Origin: Actinomycetes bacterium
Lineage (GTDB): Bacteria > Actinomycetota > Actinomycetes > Actinomycetales > Cellulomonadaceae
Length of the DNA: 55,110 bases
Reading direction: 5' to 3'
Assembly: GCA_021778635.1 (NCBI GenBank)
Contig: JAJYCD010000012.1
Coordinates: 1 to 55,110, forward strand
The position numbers and the translations under genes are program-made. Positions within the stretch are counted from its first letter, which is position 1. Every line of letters begins with the position of its first letter. Under the pieces are notes generated by a model. The model searched no databases and was not told the DNA's origin. It saw nothing but the letters and a program-made list of their open reading frames with translations. Positions 27,688 through 36,115 of the stretch are shown here, one piece after another.

Positions 27688-29049
27688 TCAGGAGGCGAAG
27701 ATGGTCTTCTTCTGGCTCTCGATGCTGTTCACCAGGCCGTCGACGTCCTTCGGGTTGCCGATGAACGTCTGGATCGCGGGGATCATGACGGTGGAGGCGA
27801 AGTCGGGGCGCGTGTCGCGGTCCATGAACTGCGAGATGTGCTTGGCGTTCCCGATGAAGTCGACCGCCTTCTTCTGCAGCGCGGTGTACCCCGAGGTGTC
27901 GGCCTTGCTGTTGGCGGCGATGACCGTCGGGTCGCTCTTGACGTACACCTCCTGCGCGGCCGCGGTCGAGAGGTACGTGAGGAAGTCCTTCGCGCCGGCC
28001 TCGTTCTTCGGCTTCTTCGACATCATGAAGCCGTCGATCGGCGCCTCGATCGCGTCGGTACCGATCGTCGAGTCCATCTCCGGGAAGGTGAAGAAGTCGA
28101 GGTCCTCCTGGTCGGCGCCGGCCGTGAACTGCTGACCGACGAACATCCCGAGGATGTAGGTCGCGGCCTGGTTCTTCTGCAGGGTCTGCGCCGCCTCCTG
28201 CCACGTGCGTCCGAGGGAGTCGGGCTGGGACACCTCGAGGAGCTTGCGCCACGCGTCGAACACGTTCTTGACCTTCTGGTCGGTCCACGACTCCTTGCCG
28301 GCCATCAGGCTGATGTGGAAGTCGTACCCGTTCAGGCGCAGGTTGATCTGGTCGAACGTGCCCATCGCGGGCCAGCCGTCCTTGTCCGCGAACGCGAGCG
28401 GGATCATCCCGTCCTTCTTGATCTGGGTGGAGAGCGTGTAGAAGTCGTCCATCGTCTTCGGGACCGTGTAGCCCTTCGCCTTGAAGACGCTCGGGCGGTA
28501 GAACACGGCCCACGGGTACGTGTCGAACGGGATGAAGTACTGCTTGCCGTCGGTCCCCGTGGACGCGGCCTTGAACCCGTCGCTCATCCCGGAGACGTTC
28601 TTCCAGACGTCGCTGATGTCGCCCGCGAGGCCCTGCTCCGCGAAGAACCGCATCCGGTAGCCGGCGAACCACGTGAAGACGTCGTCCGGCGAGCCCTGGA
28701 GGTAGTTGTTGATGTTCTCCTGGAACGTGTTGTGGTCGACGGTGTTCGTCGCGATCGTGACGCCGCTCTTCGCCTCGTAGGCCTTGACGAACGCGGCGTA
28801 GGCCGCCTTCGGCACCGCGTCCGACTGGTTGGACCCGAACGTCACGGTTCCGCTCGCCTTGGACCCGGCGGTGGCGCCGCCGGTCGAGGTCGACGGGGAG
28901 CCGGAGCCGCAGGCGGCGAGGGCGGCGAGGGCGGCGGCGCCCATCGTCCCCTTCAGCAGCGTGCGTCTGCTCATCGGGCTCGACATGAACGACGACAGGA
29001 AAGCGGACGGTACAGAGCTCGAGATCGGCTCGGAATTCTGGTTGGACAC
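27688..29049 (-). CDS. ABC sugar-binding lipoprotein with twin-arginine signal
   Basis: This 453-aa solute-binding protein has SRRTLLKG about 28 residues in, followed by a hydrophobic stretch and lipobox LAALAAC, so it is probably exported by the Tat system and lipid-anchored. The mature part begins SGTVTFGSNQSDAVPKAAYAAFVKAYEAKSGVTIATNTVDHNTFQENINNYLQ, typical of family-1 sugar-binding proteins. Start GTG 29049 has a strong AGGAGG; shorter starts at 28986 or 28974 lack comparable sites. Co-transcription with galactosidases suggests alpha/beta-galactosides as ligands; the exact sugar is inference. Confidence 0.92.
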   Translation of the reverse strand: MSNQNSEPISSSVPSAFLSSFMSSPMSRRTLLKGTMGAAALAALAACGSGSPSTSTGGATAGSKASGTVTFGSNQSDAVPKAAYAAFVKAYEAKSGVTIATNTVDHNTFQENINNYLQGSPDDVFTWFAGYRMRFFAEQGLAGDISDVWKNVSGMSDGFKAASTGTDGKQYFIPFDTYPWAVFYRPSVFKAKGYTVPKTMDDFYTLSTQIKKDGMIPLAFADKDGWPAMGTFDQINLRLNGYDFHISLMAGKESWTDQKVKNVFDAWRKLLEVSQPDSLGRTWQEAAQTLQKNQAATYILGMFVGQQFTAGADQEDLDFFTFPEMDSTIGTDAIEAPIDGFMMSKKPKNEAGAKDFLTYLSTAAAQEVYVKSDPTVIAANSKADTSGYTALQKKAVDFIGNAKHISQFMDRDTRPDFASTVMIPAIQTFIGNPKDVDGLVNSIESQKKTIFAS

Positions 29050-29156
29050 GACTCCTCCTGGTAACCCATACGCGTCGGCATTGACGGGGGACGGACGGCG
29101 GTGCTCAGATCTCGCCGCTGAGGACCTGCATGGTGCGCCTCGTTGCGACCCGGTAC

Positions 29157-29185
29157 ATGAAACCGTTGATCATCCGAGAGTGCAA
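29157..29185 (-). promoter_or_regulatory. Possible promoter of the galactoside operon
   Basis: On the minus strand TTGCAC (29185-29180) and TTTCAT (29162-29157) are 17 bases apart. The -10 is a poor match. A second, weaker operator-like stretch, TGAAACCGTTGATCA, begins at 29158 and overlaps this -10. Confidence 0.35.
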
Positions 29186-29204
29186 GGGGTAGCGTCGCTC
29201 AAGT

Positions 29205-29218
29205 TGATAACGCTTTCA
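29205..29218. promoter_or_regulatory. LacI-type operator candidate of the galactoside locus
   Basis: TGATAACGCTTTCA resembles the LacI-family consensus TGAAAGCGCTTTCA, with palindromic outer TGA/TCA arms. It lies about 20 bases upstream of the proposed -35 of the importer operon, between it and the divergent lacI gene. Confidence 0.6.
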
Positions 29219-29362
29219 CGACGAATCGGTTCGATGTCGATCCGAGCTCGCCCGTGTCGATACGGCGCCCTGGCCGGTGCCCGTCCGGGTCGTGGGCGGT
29301 TCGTGGGCCGTCGGTGGCCCGACCGTCCGCACGGGATGTCACGTGCGCCGCGCAACCGAAAG

Positions 29363-29368
29363 TAGGGT
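29363..29368 (+). promoter_or_regulatory. -10 box TAGGGT of lacI (leaderless type)
   Basis: TAGGGT is followed by 6 bases and then GTG at 29375, so the transcript should begin at the start codon. The -35 region is not convincing. Confidence 0.55.
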
Positions 29369-29374
29369 CGTCCC

Positions 29375-30403
29375 GTGAACAACGCGCCTCAGCGCCGCCC
29401 CGTCATCGCTGACGTCGCGCGGGTCGCCGGGGTGTCCGTCCCCACCGTCTCGCGCGTGCTCACCGGCTCCGTCCCGGTGAGCGACGAGAAGCGCGCCCTG
29501 GTCCACGCTGCGATCGAGGAGCTGCGCTACCGGCCCAACGCGGCGGCCCGGGCCCTCGTGAGCGGGCACCCGTCGATGATCGGCGTCGTGGCGATCGACA
29601 CCACGCGGTACGGGTACTCGCAGACCCTCAAGGGCATCGAGGCGGCGGCCCGGGACGGCGGGTACGTCGTCGTGATCGTCGTCGTCGACTCCTCCGACCC
29701 GGTCGACCAGCGCGCCGCGATCGACATGCTGCTCGGGCAGGCCGTCGCCGGGGTCATCATCATCGAGTTCGACCCCGTCGGGGTCGCGGTGGCCGACGCG
29801 TTCCCGCTGACCACCCCCGCCGTCGCGGTCGGCACCGCACGACGGCGGTCCAGCAGGCACCCGCGCTCCTACCTCGACGACCAGGCCGCGGCCACCGTCG
29901 CCACGCAGTACCTGCTCGGTCTGGGCCATCGCACGGTGCACCACCTCGCGATCCCGCTGACGACCGGACGCGTCGGACGCGCCATCGGCTGGCAACGGGC
30001 GCTCGTCGAGGCCGGTGCTCCGGTGCCGCCGAGGGTGGACGCGGCGTACGACCCGGCGTCGGGCTACCGCATCGGCAGGAGCCTCGCCGAGGACCCCGAG
30101 GTGACGGCGGTGCTCTGCGGGAACGACGAGCTGGCGATCGGCCTCATGCGTGCGCTCGGCGAGGCGGGTCGCTCCGTCCCGGACGACGTCAGCGTGGTGG
30201 GTTTCGACGACCAGCCCTTCGCCGCGATGTGGACGCCCTCCCTGACGACGGTCACGCAGGACTTCGACCACCTCGGGCGGCGTGCGTTCGCGCAGCTCGA
30301 CGCCCTGATGCGCACGGGCACGGCCCCGCGCGTGTCGCACGAGACCCCGAGGCTCGTCATCCGCGAGAGCGCTGCCCCGCCACCGGCCGTCAGGTCGCGC
30401 TGA
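29375..30403 (+). CDS. LacI-family regulator of the galactoside locus
   Basis: This 342-aa protein has an N-terminal helix-turn-helix ([31 protein letters not shown]) and hinge (YRPNAAARALVSGHPSMIGVV). The periplasmic-binding-like sensor domain ends in VVGFDDQPFAAMWTPSLTTVTQDFDHLGRRAFAQL. It is divergent from the binding protein-permease-GH36-GH2 operon and is its likely repressor, probably released by a galactoside. Start GTG 29375 sits directly after a leaderless-type promoter. The 3' end overlaps the convergent GNAT gene by 14 bases. Confidence 0.93.
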   Translation: MNNAPQRRPVIADVARVAGVSVPTVSRVLTGSVPVSDEKRALVHAAIEELRYRPNAAARALVSGHPSMIGVVAIDTTRYGYSQTLKGIEAAARDGGYVVVIVVVDSSDPVDQRAAIDMLLGQAVAGVIIIEFDPVGVAVADAFPLTTPAVAVGTARRRSSRHPRSYLDDQAAATVATQYLLGLGHRTVHHLAIPLTTGRVGRAIGWQRALVEAGAPVPPRVDAAYDPASGYRIGRSLAEDPEVTAVLCGNDELAIGLMRALGEAGRSVPDDVSVVGFDDQPFAAMWTPSLTTVTQDFDHLGRRAFAQLDALMRTGTAPRVSHETPRLVIRESAAPPPAVRSR

Positions 30404-30926
30404 CCTCGCGCTCGTAGGTCACCCAGGTGGTGCGGGTCGCCACCCGGTCGTACAGCCGTTGCGCGGCGGCGTTGTCGGCGGCGGTGATCCACCGGACGGT
30501 CCCGCCGCCCTCGGCCCGGGCGTGCTCCTCGATCGCGCCGAGCAGAGCGGTGGCCGCTCCGGCACCGCGCGAGGACGGGTCCGTGAAGAGGTCGTCGAGG
30601 AACCAGCCCGGTCCCGCGGTGAAGGTGTCGGGCTGGTCGCGCACGTGGGCGAACCCGATCACGACGCCGTCCCTCTCGGCGACCAGCGCGTGCACCGGGT
30701 GGGCGTCGTCCATCAACCAGGCCCAGACACCGTCGAGCACCGCAGGGGCGAAGGTCGTGCCGTAGAAGGCGCCGTACGCCGCGAACAGCTCGCGCCAGCG
30801 CGCGGCGTCGCGCGCCGCCGCCGGGCGGACGACGAGCCCTGCGGTGAGCTGCACCGTGGGCTCACCGGCAGGCCGCGTTGCGTCCGTGGTGGCGGGCCGC
30901 GCCGGCTGCTCGGTGGCCTCGGTCAC
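30390..30926 (-). CDS. GNAT-family N-acetyltransferase
   Basis: About 178 aa from a GTG at 30926 that overlaps the ilvD stop (GTGA). After a ~30-residue Thr/Ala/Pro-rich N-terminus the GNAT fold is visible: [52 protein letters not shown] (the acetyl-CoA pyrophosphate loop R-G-x-G-x-A) and [24 protein letters not shown]. The substrate is unknown. It is translationally coupled to ilvD, though the pathway link is unclear. Confidence 0.88.
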   Translation of the reverse strand: MTEATEQPARPATTDATRPAGEPTVQLTAGLVVRPAAARDAARWRELFAAYGAFYGTTFAPAVLDGVWAWLMDDAHPVHALVAERDGVVIGFAHVRDQPDTFTAGPGWFLDDLFTDPSSRGAGAATALLGAIEEHARAEGGGTVRWITAADNAAAQRLYDRVATRTTWVTYEREVSAT

Positions 30927-32803
30927 CGTGCGCTGATCGACGCCGTCGCGACCCTGCGCTCGAGGATGCCGACGTCCCGGACGGCACCCTTGTCGGCCGA
31001 GAGCGCCATCGCGGCGTACGCGCGCAGCGCGGTCGAGACGACCCGGTCGCGTGACCGTGGCCGGTAGCCCCCGTCGACCTCGAGGCGACGACGCCGGTCG
31101 GCGAGCTCGCCGTCCGAGACGTCCAGGTGGATCAGCCGGGTCGGGATGTCGATGCGGATGACGTCGCCGTCCTCGACCAGCGCGATCACCCCGCCGGCCG
31201 CGGCCTCGGGGGAGACGTGCCCGATCGACAGCCCGGACGTGCCGCCCGAGAACCGCCCGTCGGTCACGAGGGCGCACGACGCCCCCAGGCCCAGTCCCTT
31301 GAGGTAGGAGGTCGGGTAGAGCATCTCCTGCATGCCCGGGCCGCCCCGCGGACCCTCGTAGCGGATCACCACGACGTCCCCGGGCTTCACCCGGCCCCCG
31401 AGGATGGCCTCGACGGCGTCGTCCTGGGACTCGACGACCAGGGCCGGGCCGGAGAACGTGAAGCACGACTCGTCGACGCCGGCGGTCTTGACGACGCAGC
31501 CGTCCTCGGAGAGGTTGCCGCGCAGGATCGCGAGCCCGCCGTCGACCGTGTAGGCGTGCGCGACGTCGCGGATGCACCCGGCGGCCGCGTCGAGGTCGAG
31601 CGTCTCCCACCGGGCCGACTGCGAGAACGCCGTGGCCGAGCGCTTGCGACCCGGCGCCGCGTGGAACAGCTCGAACGCGTCGTCGGTCGCGGCCCCGCCG
31701 CGCACGTCCCACGCGTCGAGCCAGGTCTGCAGCGAGTCCGCGTGCACCGTGTGGACATCGGGGTGCAGCAACCCGGCGCGGTTCAGCTCACCCAGGATCG
31801 CGGGGATGCCACCCGCCCGGTGCACGTCCTCCATGAGGTAGCTCCCGCTCGGGGCGACCTTGCAGATGCAGGGCACGACGCGCGAGCGCGCCTCGATGTC
31901 GGTGAGCGTGTAGTCGAGCTCGGCCTCGTGGGCGACGGCCAGCAGGTGCAGGATCGTGTTGGTCGAGCCGCCCATCGCGATGTCGAGCGACATCGCGTTG
32001 TCGAACGCCTCTCGCGATGCGACCGACCGCGGGAGCACGCTCTCGTCGTCCTGCTCGTAGTACCGGCGCGTGATCTCCACCGCCGTACGGCCGGCCTCCT
32101 CGTACAGCGCACGACGCGCCGTGTGCGTGGCGAGGGTCGAGCCGTTCCCCGGCAGACCGAGGCCGAGCGCCTCGACCAGGCAGTTCATCGAGTTGGCGGT
32201 GAACATGCCCGAGCACGACCCGCACGTGGGACAGGCGGCCTCTTCGATGAGGTCGATGTCGGCGTCCGAGACGGAGTCCGCGACCGCGTCGGAGATCGCG
32301 GTGACGAGGTTCAGGCGGCTGCGGGTGCTCCCGTCGGTCAGGACGGCGCTGCCGCCCTCCATCGGGCCGCCCGAGACGAACACCGTCGGGATGTTCAGGC
32401 GCATCGCGGCCATGAGCATCCCGGGCGTGATCTTGTCGCAGTTCGAGATGCAGACGAGGGCGTCGGCGCGGTGCGCCTGGACCATGTACTCGACCGAGTC
32501 CGCGATCAGGTCGCGCGAGGGCAGCGAGTAGAGCATCCCGTCGTGGCCCATCGCGATGCCGTCGTCCACGGCGATCGTGTTGAACTCGCGCGGGACGGCG
32601 CCGGCGGCCGAGATCGCGTCGGAGACGATGCGTCCGACGGGCTGCAGGTGGGTGTGGCCGGGGACGAACTCGGTGAAGCTGTTCGCGACGGCGATGATCG
32701 GTTTGCCGATGTCCGCACGGGCGACGCCGGCTGCCCGGAGCAGCGCGCGGGCGCCGGCCATGTTCCTGCCGTGGGTGACGGTGCGTGATCTCAACGGTGG
32801 CAT
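30923..32803 (-). CDS. ilvD: Dihydroxy-acid dehydratase
   Basis: This 626-aa protein is the IlvD enzyme of branched-chain amino-acid synthesis, which converts 2,3-dihydroxy acids to 2-keto acids using an iron-sulfur cluster. Cluster-ligand cysteines are visible in [11 protein letters not shown] and [18 protein letters not shown]. The N-terminus [27 protein letters not shown] matches the family and fixes the start at ATG 32803; 20 extra codons upstream are unlike it. TGGAAT lies 6 bases before the ATG, so it too may be leaderless. Sugar-acid dehydratases are homologous, but the sequence and length fit IlvD best. Confidence 0.93.
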   Translation of the reverse strand: MPPLRSRTVTHGRNMAGARALLRAAGVARADIGKPIIAVANSFTEFVPGHTHLQPVGRIVSDAISAAGAVPREFNTIAVDDGIAMGHDGMLYSLPSRDLIADSVEYMVQAHRADALVCISNCDKITPGMLMAAMRLNIPTVFVSGGPMEGGSAVLTDGSTRSRLNLVTAISDAVADSVSDADIDLIEEAACPTCGSCSGMFTANSMNCLVEALGLGLPGNGSTLATHTARRALYEEAGRTAVEITRRYYEQDDESVLPRSVASREAFDNAMSLDIAMGGSTNTILHLLAVAHEAELDYTLTDIEARSRVVPCICKVAPSGSYLMEDVHRAGGIPAILGELNRAGLLHPDVHTVHADSLQTWLDAWDVRGGAATDDAFELFHAAPGRKRSATAFSQSARWETLDLDAAAGCIRDVAHAYTVDGGLAILRGNLSEDGCVVKTAGVDESCFTFSGPALVVESQDDAVEAILGGRVKPGDVVVIRYEGPRGGPGMQEMLYPTSYLKGLGLGASCALVTDGRFSGGTSGLSIGHVSPEAAAGGVIALVEDGDVIRIDIPTRLIHLDVSDGELADRRRRLEVDGGYRPRSRDRVVSTALRAYAAMALSADKGAVRDVGILERRVATASISAR

Positions 32804-32947
32804 GGGGCTATTCCAGCACGTCGTGGTCGCGGCGGCGCCGACCGTCTCGCGTCGTCCCACCACGCGAGAAGTGAGCGTGCGCAGCCGCGCTCGCCGAGCG
32901 TCGTCGCGCGGTGCGCACGAGCGGGGAGCGGTCCCACCCGTGCCCCG

Positions 32948-34402
32948 TCACGCGAGGTGCTCGAGCCCGGCTCCTCGCCCGTGGTCTCCCTCGCCCGGTG
33001 GGTTCGGCGTCCGCGGGGACAGGTGCGAGGCGAGCACCATGACGACGGCAGCGCCGGCGAGGACGAGCACGGCGACGCGCGGGCCGTCGAGAAGGCGATC
33101 GCCCGCGGGTCGTAGGTGCAGCGCAAGGGTCACCAGCGCGACGCCCAGAGCGGTGCCGAGACCTCGTGCCATGTTGAGGAGCCCGCCGCCCGTGCCGGTC
33201 GTGTGGGTCGGGACGGCGTGCATCACGAGGTTGTTGTTGGCGGGGGTGAACAGCCCGAGCGCGATGCCGAGCAGCGCGAGCGTCGGGATCAGCCACGGCG
33301 GCGTGAGCGGGACCACCGCCATCGCGGCGAGCGCGACGACGCCGACGAGCGCGCCGACGGTGGACCGTGGGCGGTCGGCCCAGGAGCGCGGGAAGACTCG
33401 CTCGCCGGTGGTCGCCGCGAGGGCGAAGCCGGTGGGGAGCGCCGTGAGCACGAGCCCCGCACGGAGCTCGGTGAGGCCCGCGCCGGTCAGCACGATCGGG
33501 ACGAGGACGAGCGGACCGAAGAGCACGAGGTACCCGCTCAGCGCGCCGACGAGCCCGACGCTGACCGTCCGCGCCCGCAGCAGCGCGAGGTCGAGGAGGG
33601 GGGCGGCCGCCCGGCGCTCGCGCAGCGCGAACCCGACCGCGGAGCCGGCCGCGACGACCAGCAGCGCAGGCGGTGCCCAGCCCGGCATGCCGAGACCGGA
33701 CGCCGCGGACACGCCGAGCAGCCCCAGGGTCGTCGCCGCTGCGAGCAGCAGGAGCCCGGACCGATCCCGACCCTGGCTCGGGTGGAAGGACCGTGACCGC
33801 GGGAGCAGGTAGACGCCGGCGACGACGGCGATCACACCGACCGGGACGTTGATGCCGAAGACCCAGCGCCAGCCCCAGGTGGAGACGAGCAGTCCACCGA
33901 CCGTCGGCCCGAGGGCGAGCCCGATGGCCTGCGCGGCCGCCTGGATGCCCAGCGCGGTGCGGGTCTTGCCCTCGGGTGCGCTCGTGACCACCAGGGCGAC
34001 GCTGTTGGCCTGGAGCAACGCGGCACCGATGCCCTGGACCACCCGGAACACGATCAAGGTCGTCAGCGTCGGTGCCAGGCCGCACGCCGCCGAGGCGGCG
34101 GTGAAGACGACGAACCCGTACAGGTACATCAGCTTGCGACCGCGTGCGTCGGAGAGTCGCCCGACGGGGATGAGGAGCGCGGCCAGGGTCAGCAGGTAGG
34201 AGAGCGAGACCCACTGGACCGCGGCGAGCGACGTGCCGAACTCGACTCCGAGAGGGCGATACGTGAGGGTGACGATGCTCGCGTCGAGCTGGCCCATGAA
34301 GGCGCCGAAGCAGACCGTCGCGACGGCGAGCCACCAGGCGTGCGGCCACTCACGCACCCGCGCAGGGCGGGCCCGTTCCTGGGTGAGCACGTGAAGCGAC
34401 AC
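32948..34402 (-). CDS. MFS transporter, DHA2-type
   Basis: This 484-aa multi-helix protein begins AWWLAVATVCFGAFMGQLDASIVTLTYRPLGVEFG, a drug-exporter-type first helix. It continues with GRLSDARGRKLMYLYG (motif A) and GLLVSTWGWRWVFGINVPVGVIAVVAGVY (motif C region). Around 14 helices can be counted. The substrate is unknown. It starts 12 bases after lgt, so the two are probably co-transcribed. Confidence 0.9.
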   Translation of the reverse strand: MSLHVLTQERARPARVREWPHAWWLAVATVCFGAFMGQLDASIVTLTYRPLGVEFGTSLAAVQWVSLSYLLTLAALLIPVGRLSDARGRKLMYLYGFVVFTAASAACGLAPTLTTLIVFRVVQGIGAALLQANSVALVVTSAPEGKTRTALGIQAAAQAIGLALGPTVGGLLVSTWGWRWVFGINVPVGVIAVVAGVYLLPRSRSFHPSQGRDRSGLLLLAAATTLGLLGVSAASGLGMPGWAPPALLVVAAGSAVGFALRERRAAAPLLDLALLRARTVSVGLVGALSGYLVLFGPLVLVPIVLTGAGLTELRAGLVLTALPTGFALAATTGERVFPRSWADRPRSTVGALVGVVALAAMAVVPLTPPWLIPTLALLGIALGLFTPANNNLVMHAVPTHTTGTGGGLLNMARGLGTALGVALVTLALHLRPAGDRLLDGPRVAVLVLAGAAVVMVLASHLSPRTPNPPGEGDHGRGAGLEHLA

Positions 34403-34414
34403 GGCGTGCTCCGA

Positions 34415-35386
34415 TCAGGACGACGCCGCGGTCCGAGGCGCGTCCTCGCCCGTGGGGGTCGACCCCGTCTCGTCCGGCTCGGCCGCGTCCGTCCCGGGCG
34501 CGTCCGTCCCGGGCGCGTCTGTCCCGGGCGCGTCTGTCCCGGGCGCGTCTGTCCCGAGCGCGTCCGGCTCGGCGTCGGCCCGCTCGGCGTCGGTCGGTCG
34601 AGGCCGTCGGAGCACCAGGAACGCGACGGCCGCGAGGAACACGATCAGGCTGGTCCAGTCGTTGAGCCGCAGACCGAGGAAGTGGTTCGCGTGGTCGATC
34701 CGCAGGGCCTCGACCCAGGCGCGCCCGACGGTGTAGGCGGCCACGTACAGCGCGAACAGCCGTCCGCCGCGCAGGGCGAACCGCCGGCCGGCCCAGACGA
34801 GCAGGATCGCGACACCGATGTCCCACAGCGACTCGTACAGGAACGTGGGCTGGTACAGCCCGATGGTGGGGGTGTCGATCGGTCGGTGCGCCGGGTCGAT
34901 CTCCAGGGCCCAGGGCAGCGTCGTCGGACCGCCGTAGAGCTCCTGGTTGAAGTAGTTGCCCCAGCGCCCGATCGCCTGGGCGAGCACGAGCCCCGGGGCG
35001 GCGGCGTCCGCGAAGTCCGAGAGTCGGATCCCGCGCCGTCGGCACCCGATCAGGGCGCCGACCGCGCCGAGGGCGACGGCCCCCCAGATCCCCAGCCCGC
35101 CGTCCCAGATGTAGAGCGCCCTGATCGGCTGCTTGCCGGGTGCGAAGTAGAGCTCGGGGTCCGTGATCAGGTGGTAGAGACGACCGCCGACGATGCCGAA
35201 CGGCACCGCCCAGAAGACGATGTCCAGGATGTCGTCGGGATCACCCCCGCGCGCCGCCCAGCGACGTTGGGTCCACCACGTCGCGACCGCGATACCGGCC
35301 AGGATGCAGAGCGCGTACGCGCGGATCGGCACCGGTCCGATGTTCCAGACGCCTTGGGACGGGCTCGGGATGGATGCGAAGATCAT
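34415..35386 (-). CDS. lgt: Prolipoprotein diacylglyceryl transferase
   Basis: This 323-aa membrane enzyme attaches diacylglycerol to the lipobox cysteine of lipoproteins. The signature AQAIGRWGNYFNQELYG is present near residue 135, along with the start PSPSQGVWNIGPVPIRAYALCILAGI and several membrane helices. A long acidic C-terminal tail after the last helix includes five in-frame Ala-Pro-Gly-Thr-Asp repeats encoded by a 15-bp tandem array. ATG 35386 was chosen because it starts at MIFASIPSPSQG. The longer ORF runs into the MarR control region. Confidence 0.94.
   Translation of the reverse strand: MIFASIPSPSQGVWNIGPVPIRAYALCILAGIAVATWWTQRRWAARGGDPDDILDIVFWAVPFGIVGGRLYHLITDPELYFAPGKQPIRALYIWDGGLGIWGAVALGAVGALIGCRRRGIRLSDFADAAAPGLVLAQAIGRWGNYFNQELYGGPTTLPWALEIDPAHRPIDTPTIGLYQPTFLYESLWDIGVAILLVWAGRRFALRGGRLFALYVAAYTVGRAWVEALRIDHANHFLGLRLNDWTSLIVFLAAVAFLVLRRPRPTDAERADAEPDALGTDAPGTDAPGTDAPGTDAPGTDAAEPDETGSTPTGEDAPRTAASS
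34485..34559. repeat. 15-bp tandem repeat in the lgt C-terminal tail
   Basis: Five consecutive 15-bp units (consensus GCGTCYGTCCCGGGC) encode APGTD repeats on the minus strand, beyond the conserved Lgt domain. Confidence 0.9.
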
Positions 35387-35435
35387 CGTTCCTCGTTCGT
35401 TGGGGTCACCGCCACCGGCCCGGTCTTGTCGGACA

Positions 35436-35448
35436 GCGACATGGTCGC
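35436..35448. promoter_or_regulatory. Inverted repeat between lgt and marR
   Basis: GCGAC-ATG-GTCGC is a perfect 5-bp-arm inverted repeat in the 92-base divergent region, overlapping where a -35 box for marR would lie. It could be the MarR binding site. Confidence 0.35.
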
Positions 35449-35466
35449 ACATCGACCTGGCCGGCG

Positions 35467-35472
35467 TACCCT
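35467..35472 (+). promoter_or_regulatory. -10 box TACCCT of marR (leaderless type)
   Basis: TACCCT is followed by 6 bases and then ATG 35479, the same geometry as at the lacI gene (29363) and the MFS gene (15413). Confidence 0.5.
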
Positions 35473-35478
35473 GGCGGC

Positions 35479-35988
35479 ATGTCGGCCGGCACCGAGGATC
35501 AGGCGGTGGCCTTGGCGCCGCCGTCGGACGCCGGCGGTCTCGCCGAGGTCGTGACGCGGCTCCGTCGGGTGCTGCGCACGAGCATCCGGACCGACTACCC
35601 GTGGGAGTCGCTCCCGATGGCGCGCGTCGAGCTCCTCCTCGCCCTCGAGGAGCTCCAGCCCGCACGGGTCGGCGAGCTGGCCCGACGACTGAGGCTCGCA
35701 CCGAACACCGTCAGCGGCCTGGTCCAGGTCCTCGTCGAGACCGGGCTCGTGACCCGGGGGCCTGACCCCTCCGACCGCCGCGTCGCGGTCGTGGAGCTCA
35801 CGACCGCCGGGCGCACGCAGCTCACCGACTGGGAGCTCGCCCACGAGCACCGCCTCGGCGGTGCCATGGAGACGCTCACCGCCGAGGATCGGGCGAGCGT
35901 GGTCGCGGCTCTCCCGGCGCTCAACCGTCTGGTCGACCGGCTCGTGGGCCACGACGCCGGCGACGTGTCGCCCGGGCGCGGTCGCTGA
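35479..35988 (+). CDS. MarR-family transcriptional regulator
   Basis: This 169-aa winged-helix protein contains ARVELLLALEELQPARVGELARRLRLAPNTVSGLVQVLVETGLVTRGPDPSDRRVAVVELTTAGRTQL, the MarR DNA-binding helix and wing with the conserved DxRxxxxxLT motif. These dimeric repressors usually respond to phenolic or toxic compounds. It is divergent from lgt and the MFS exporter, which it may control. Two hairpins follow its stop. Confidence 0.92.
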   Translation: MSAGTEDQAVALAPPSDAGGLAEVVTRLRRVLRTSIRTDYPWESLPMARVELLLALEELQPARVGELARRLRLAPNTVSGLVQVLVETGLVTRGPDPSDRRVAVVELTTAGRTQLTDWELAHEHRLGGAMETLTAEDRASVVAALPALNRLVDRLVGHDAGDVSPGRGR

Positions 35989-36001
35989 CCTCCCAGGACG
36001 A

Positions 36002-36044
36002 GTGACGACCTGCGGCGGGCGCGATGCCCGCCGCAGGTCGTCAC
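36002..36044 (+). terminator. Strong terminator hairpin after marR
   Basis: A perfect 19-bp stem pairs 36002-36020 with 36026-36044 around the 5-base loop GCGAT. It lies between convergent genes and can serve both strands. Confidence 0.85.
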
Positions 36045-36064
36045 GAGGGTGCCTGGAGAGTCGT

Positions 36065-36100
36065 GGACGTCCGGGACACCTCGTGGTGCCCCGGACGTCC
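36065..36100 (-). terminator. Second hairpin between marR and the phosphoesterase gene
   Basis: GGACGTCCGGG (36065-36075) pairs with CCCGGACGTCC (36090-36100), and CACC/GGTG extends the stem inside. It lies 16 bases beyond the phosphoesterase stop and probably ends that transcript. Confidence 0.75.
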
Positions 36101-36115
36101 GAGACGGCAGGGACG

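Larger units (their letters stand above)
29050..29374. other. Divergent control region of the galactoside locus
   Basis: These 325 bases contain no gene. They hold a LacI-type operator (29205-29218), a possible minus-strand promoter (29157-29185) and the leaderless -10 of the divergent lacI gene (29363-29368). A leader of about 100 bases precedes the binding-protein gene. Confidence 0.6.

Noticed and set aside
30390..31712. 440-residue version of the GNAT protein
   Set aside because: The N-terminal 260 residues are out-of-frame translation of ilvD; the GTGA overlap gives a natural start at 30926.
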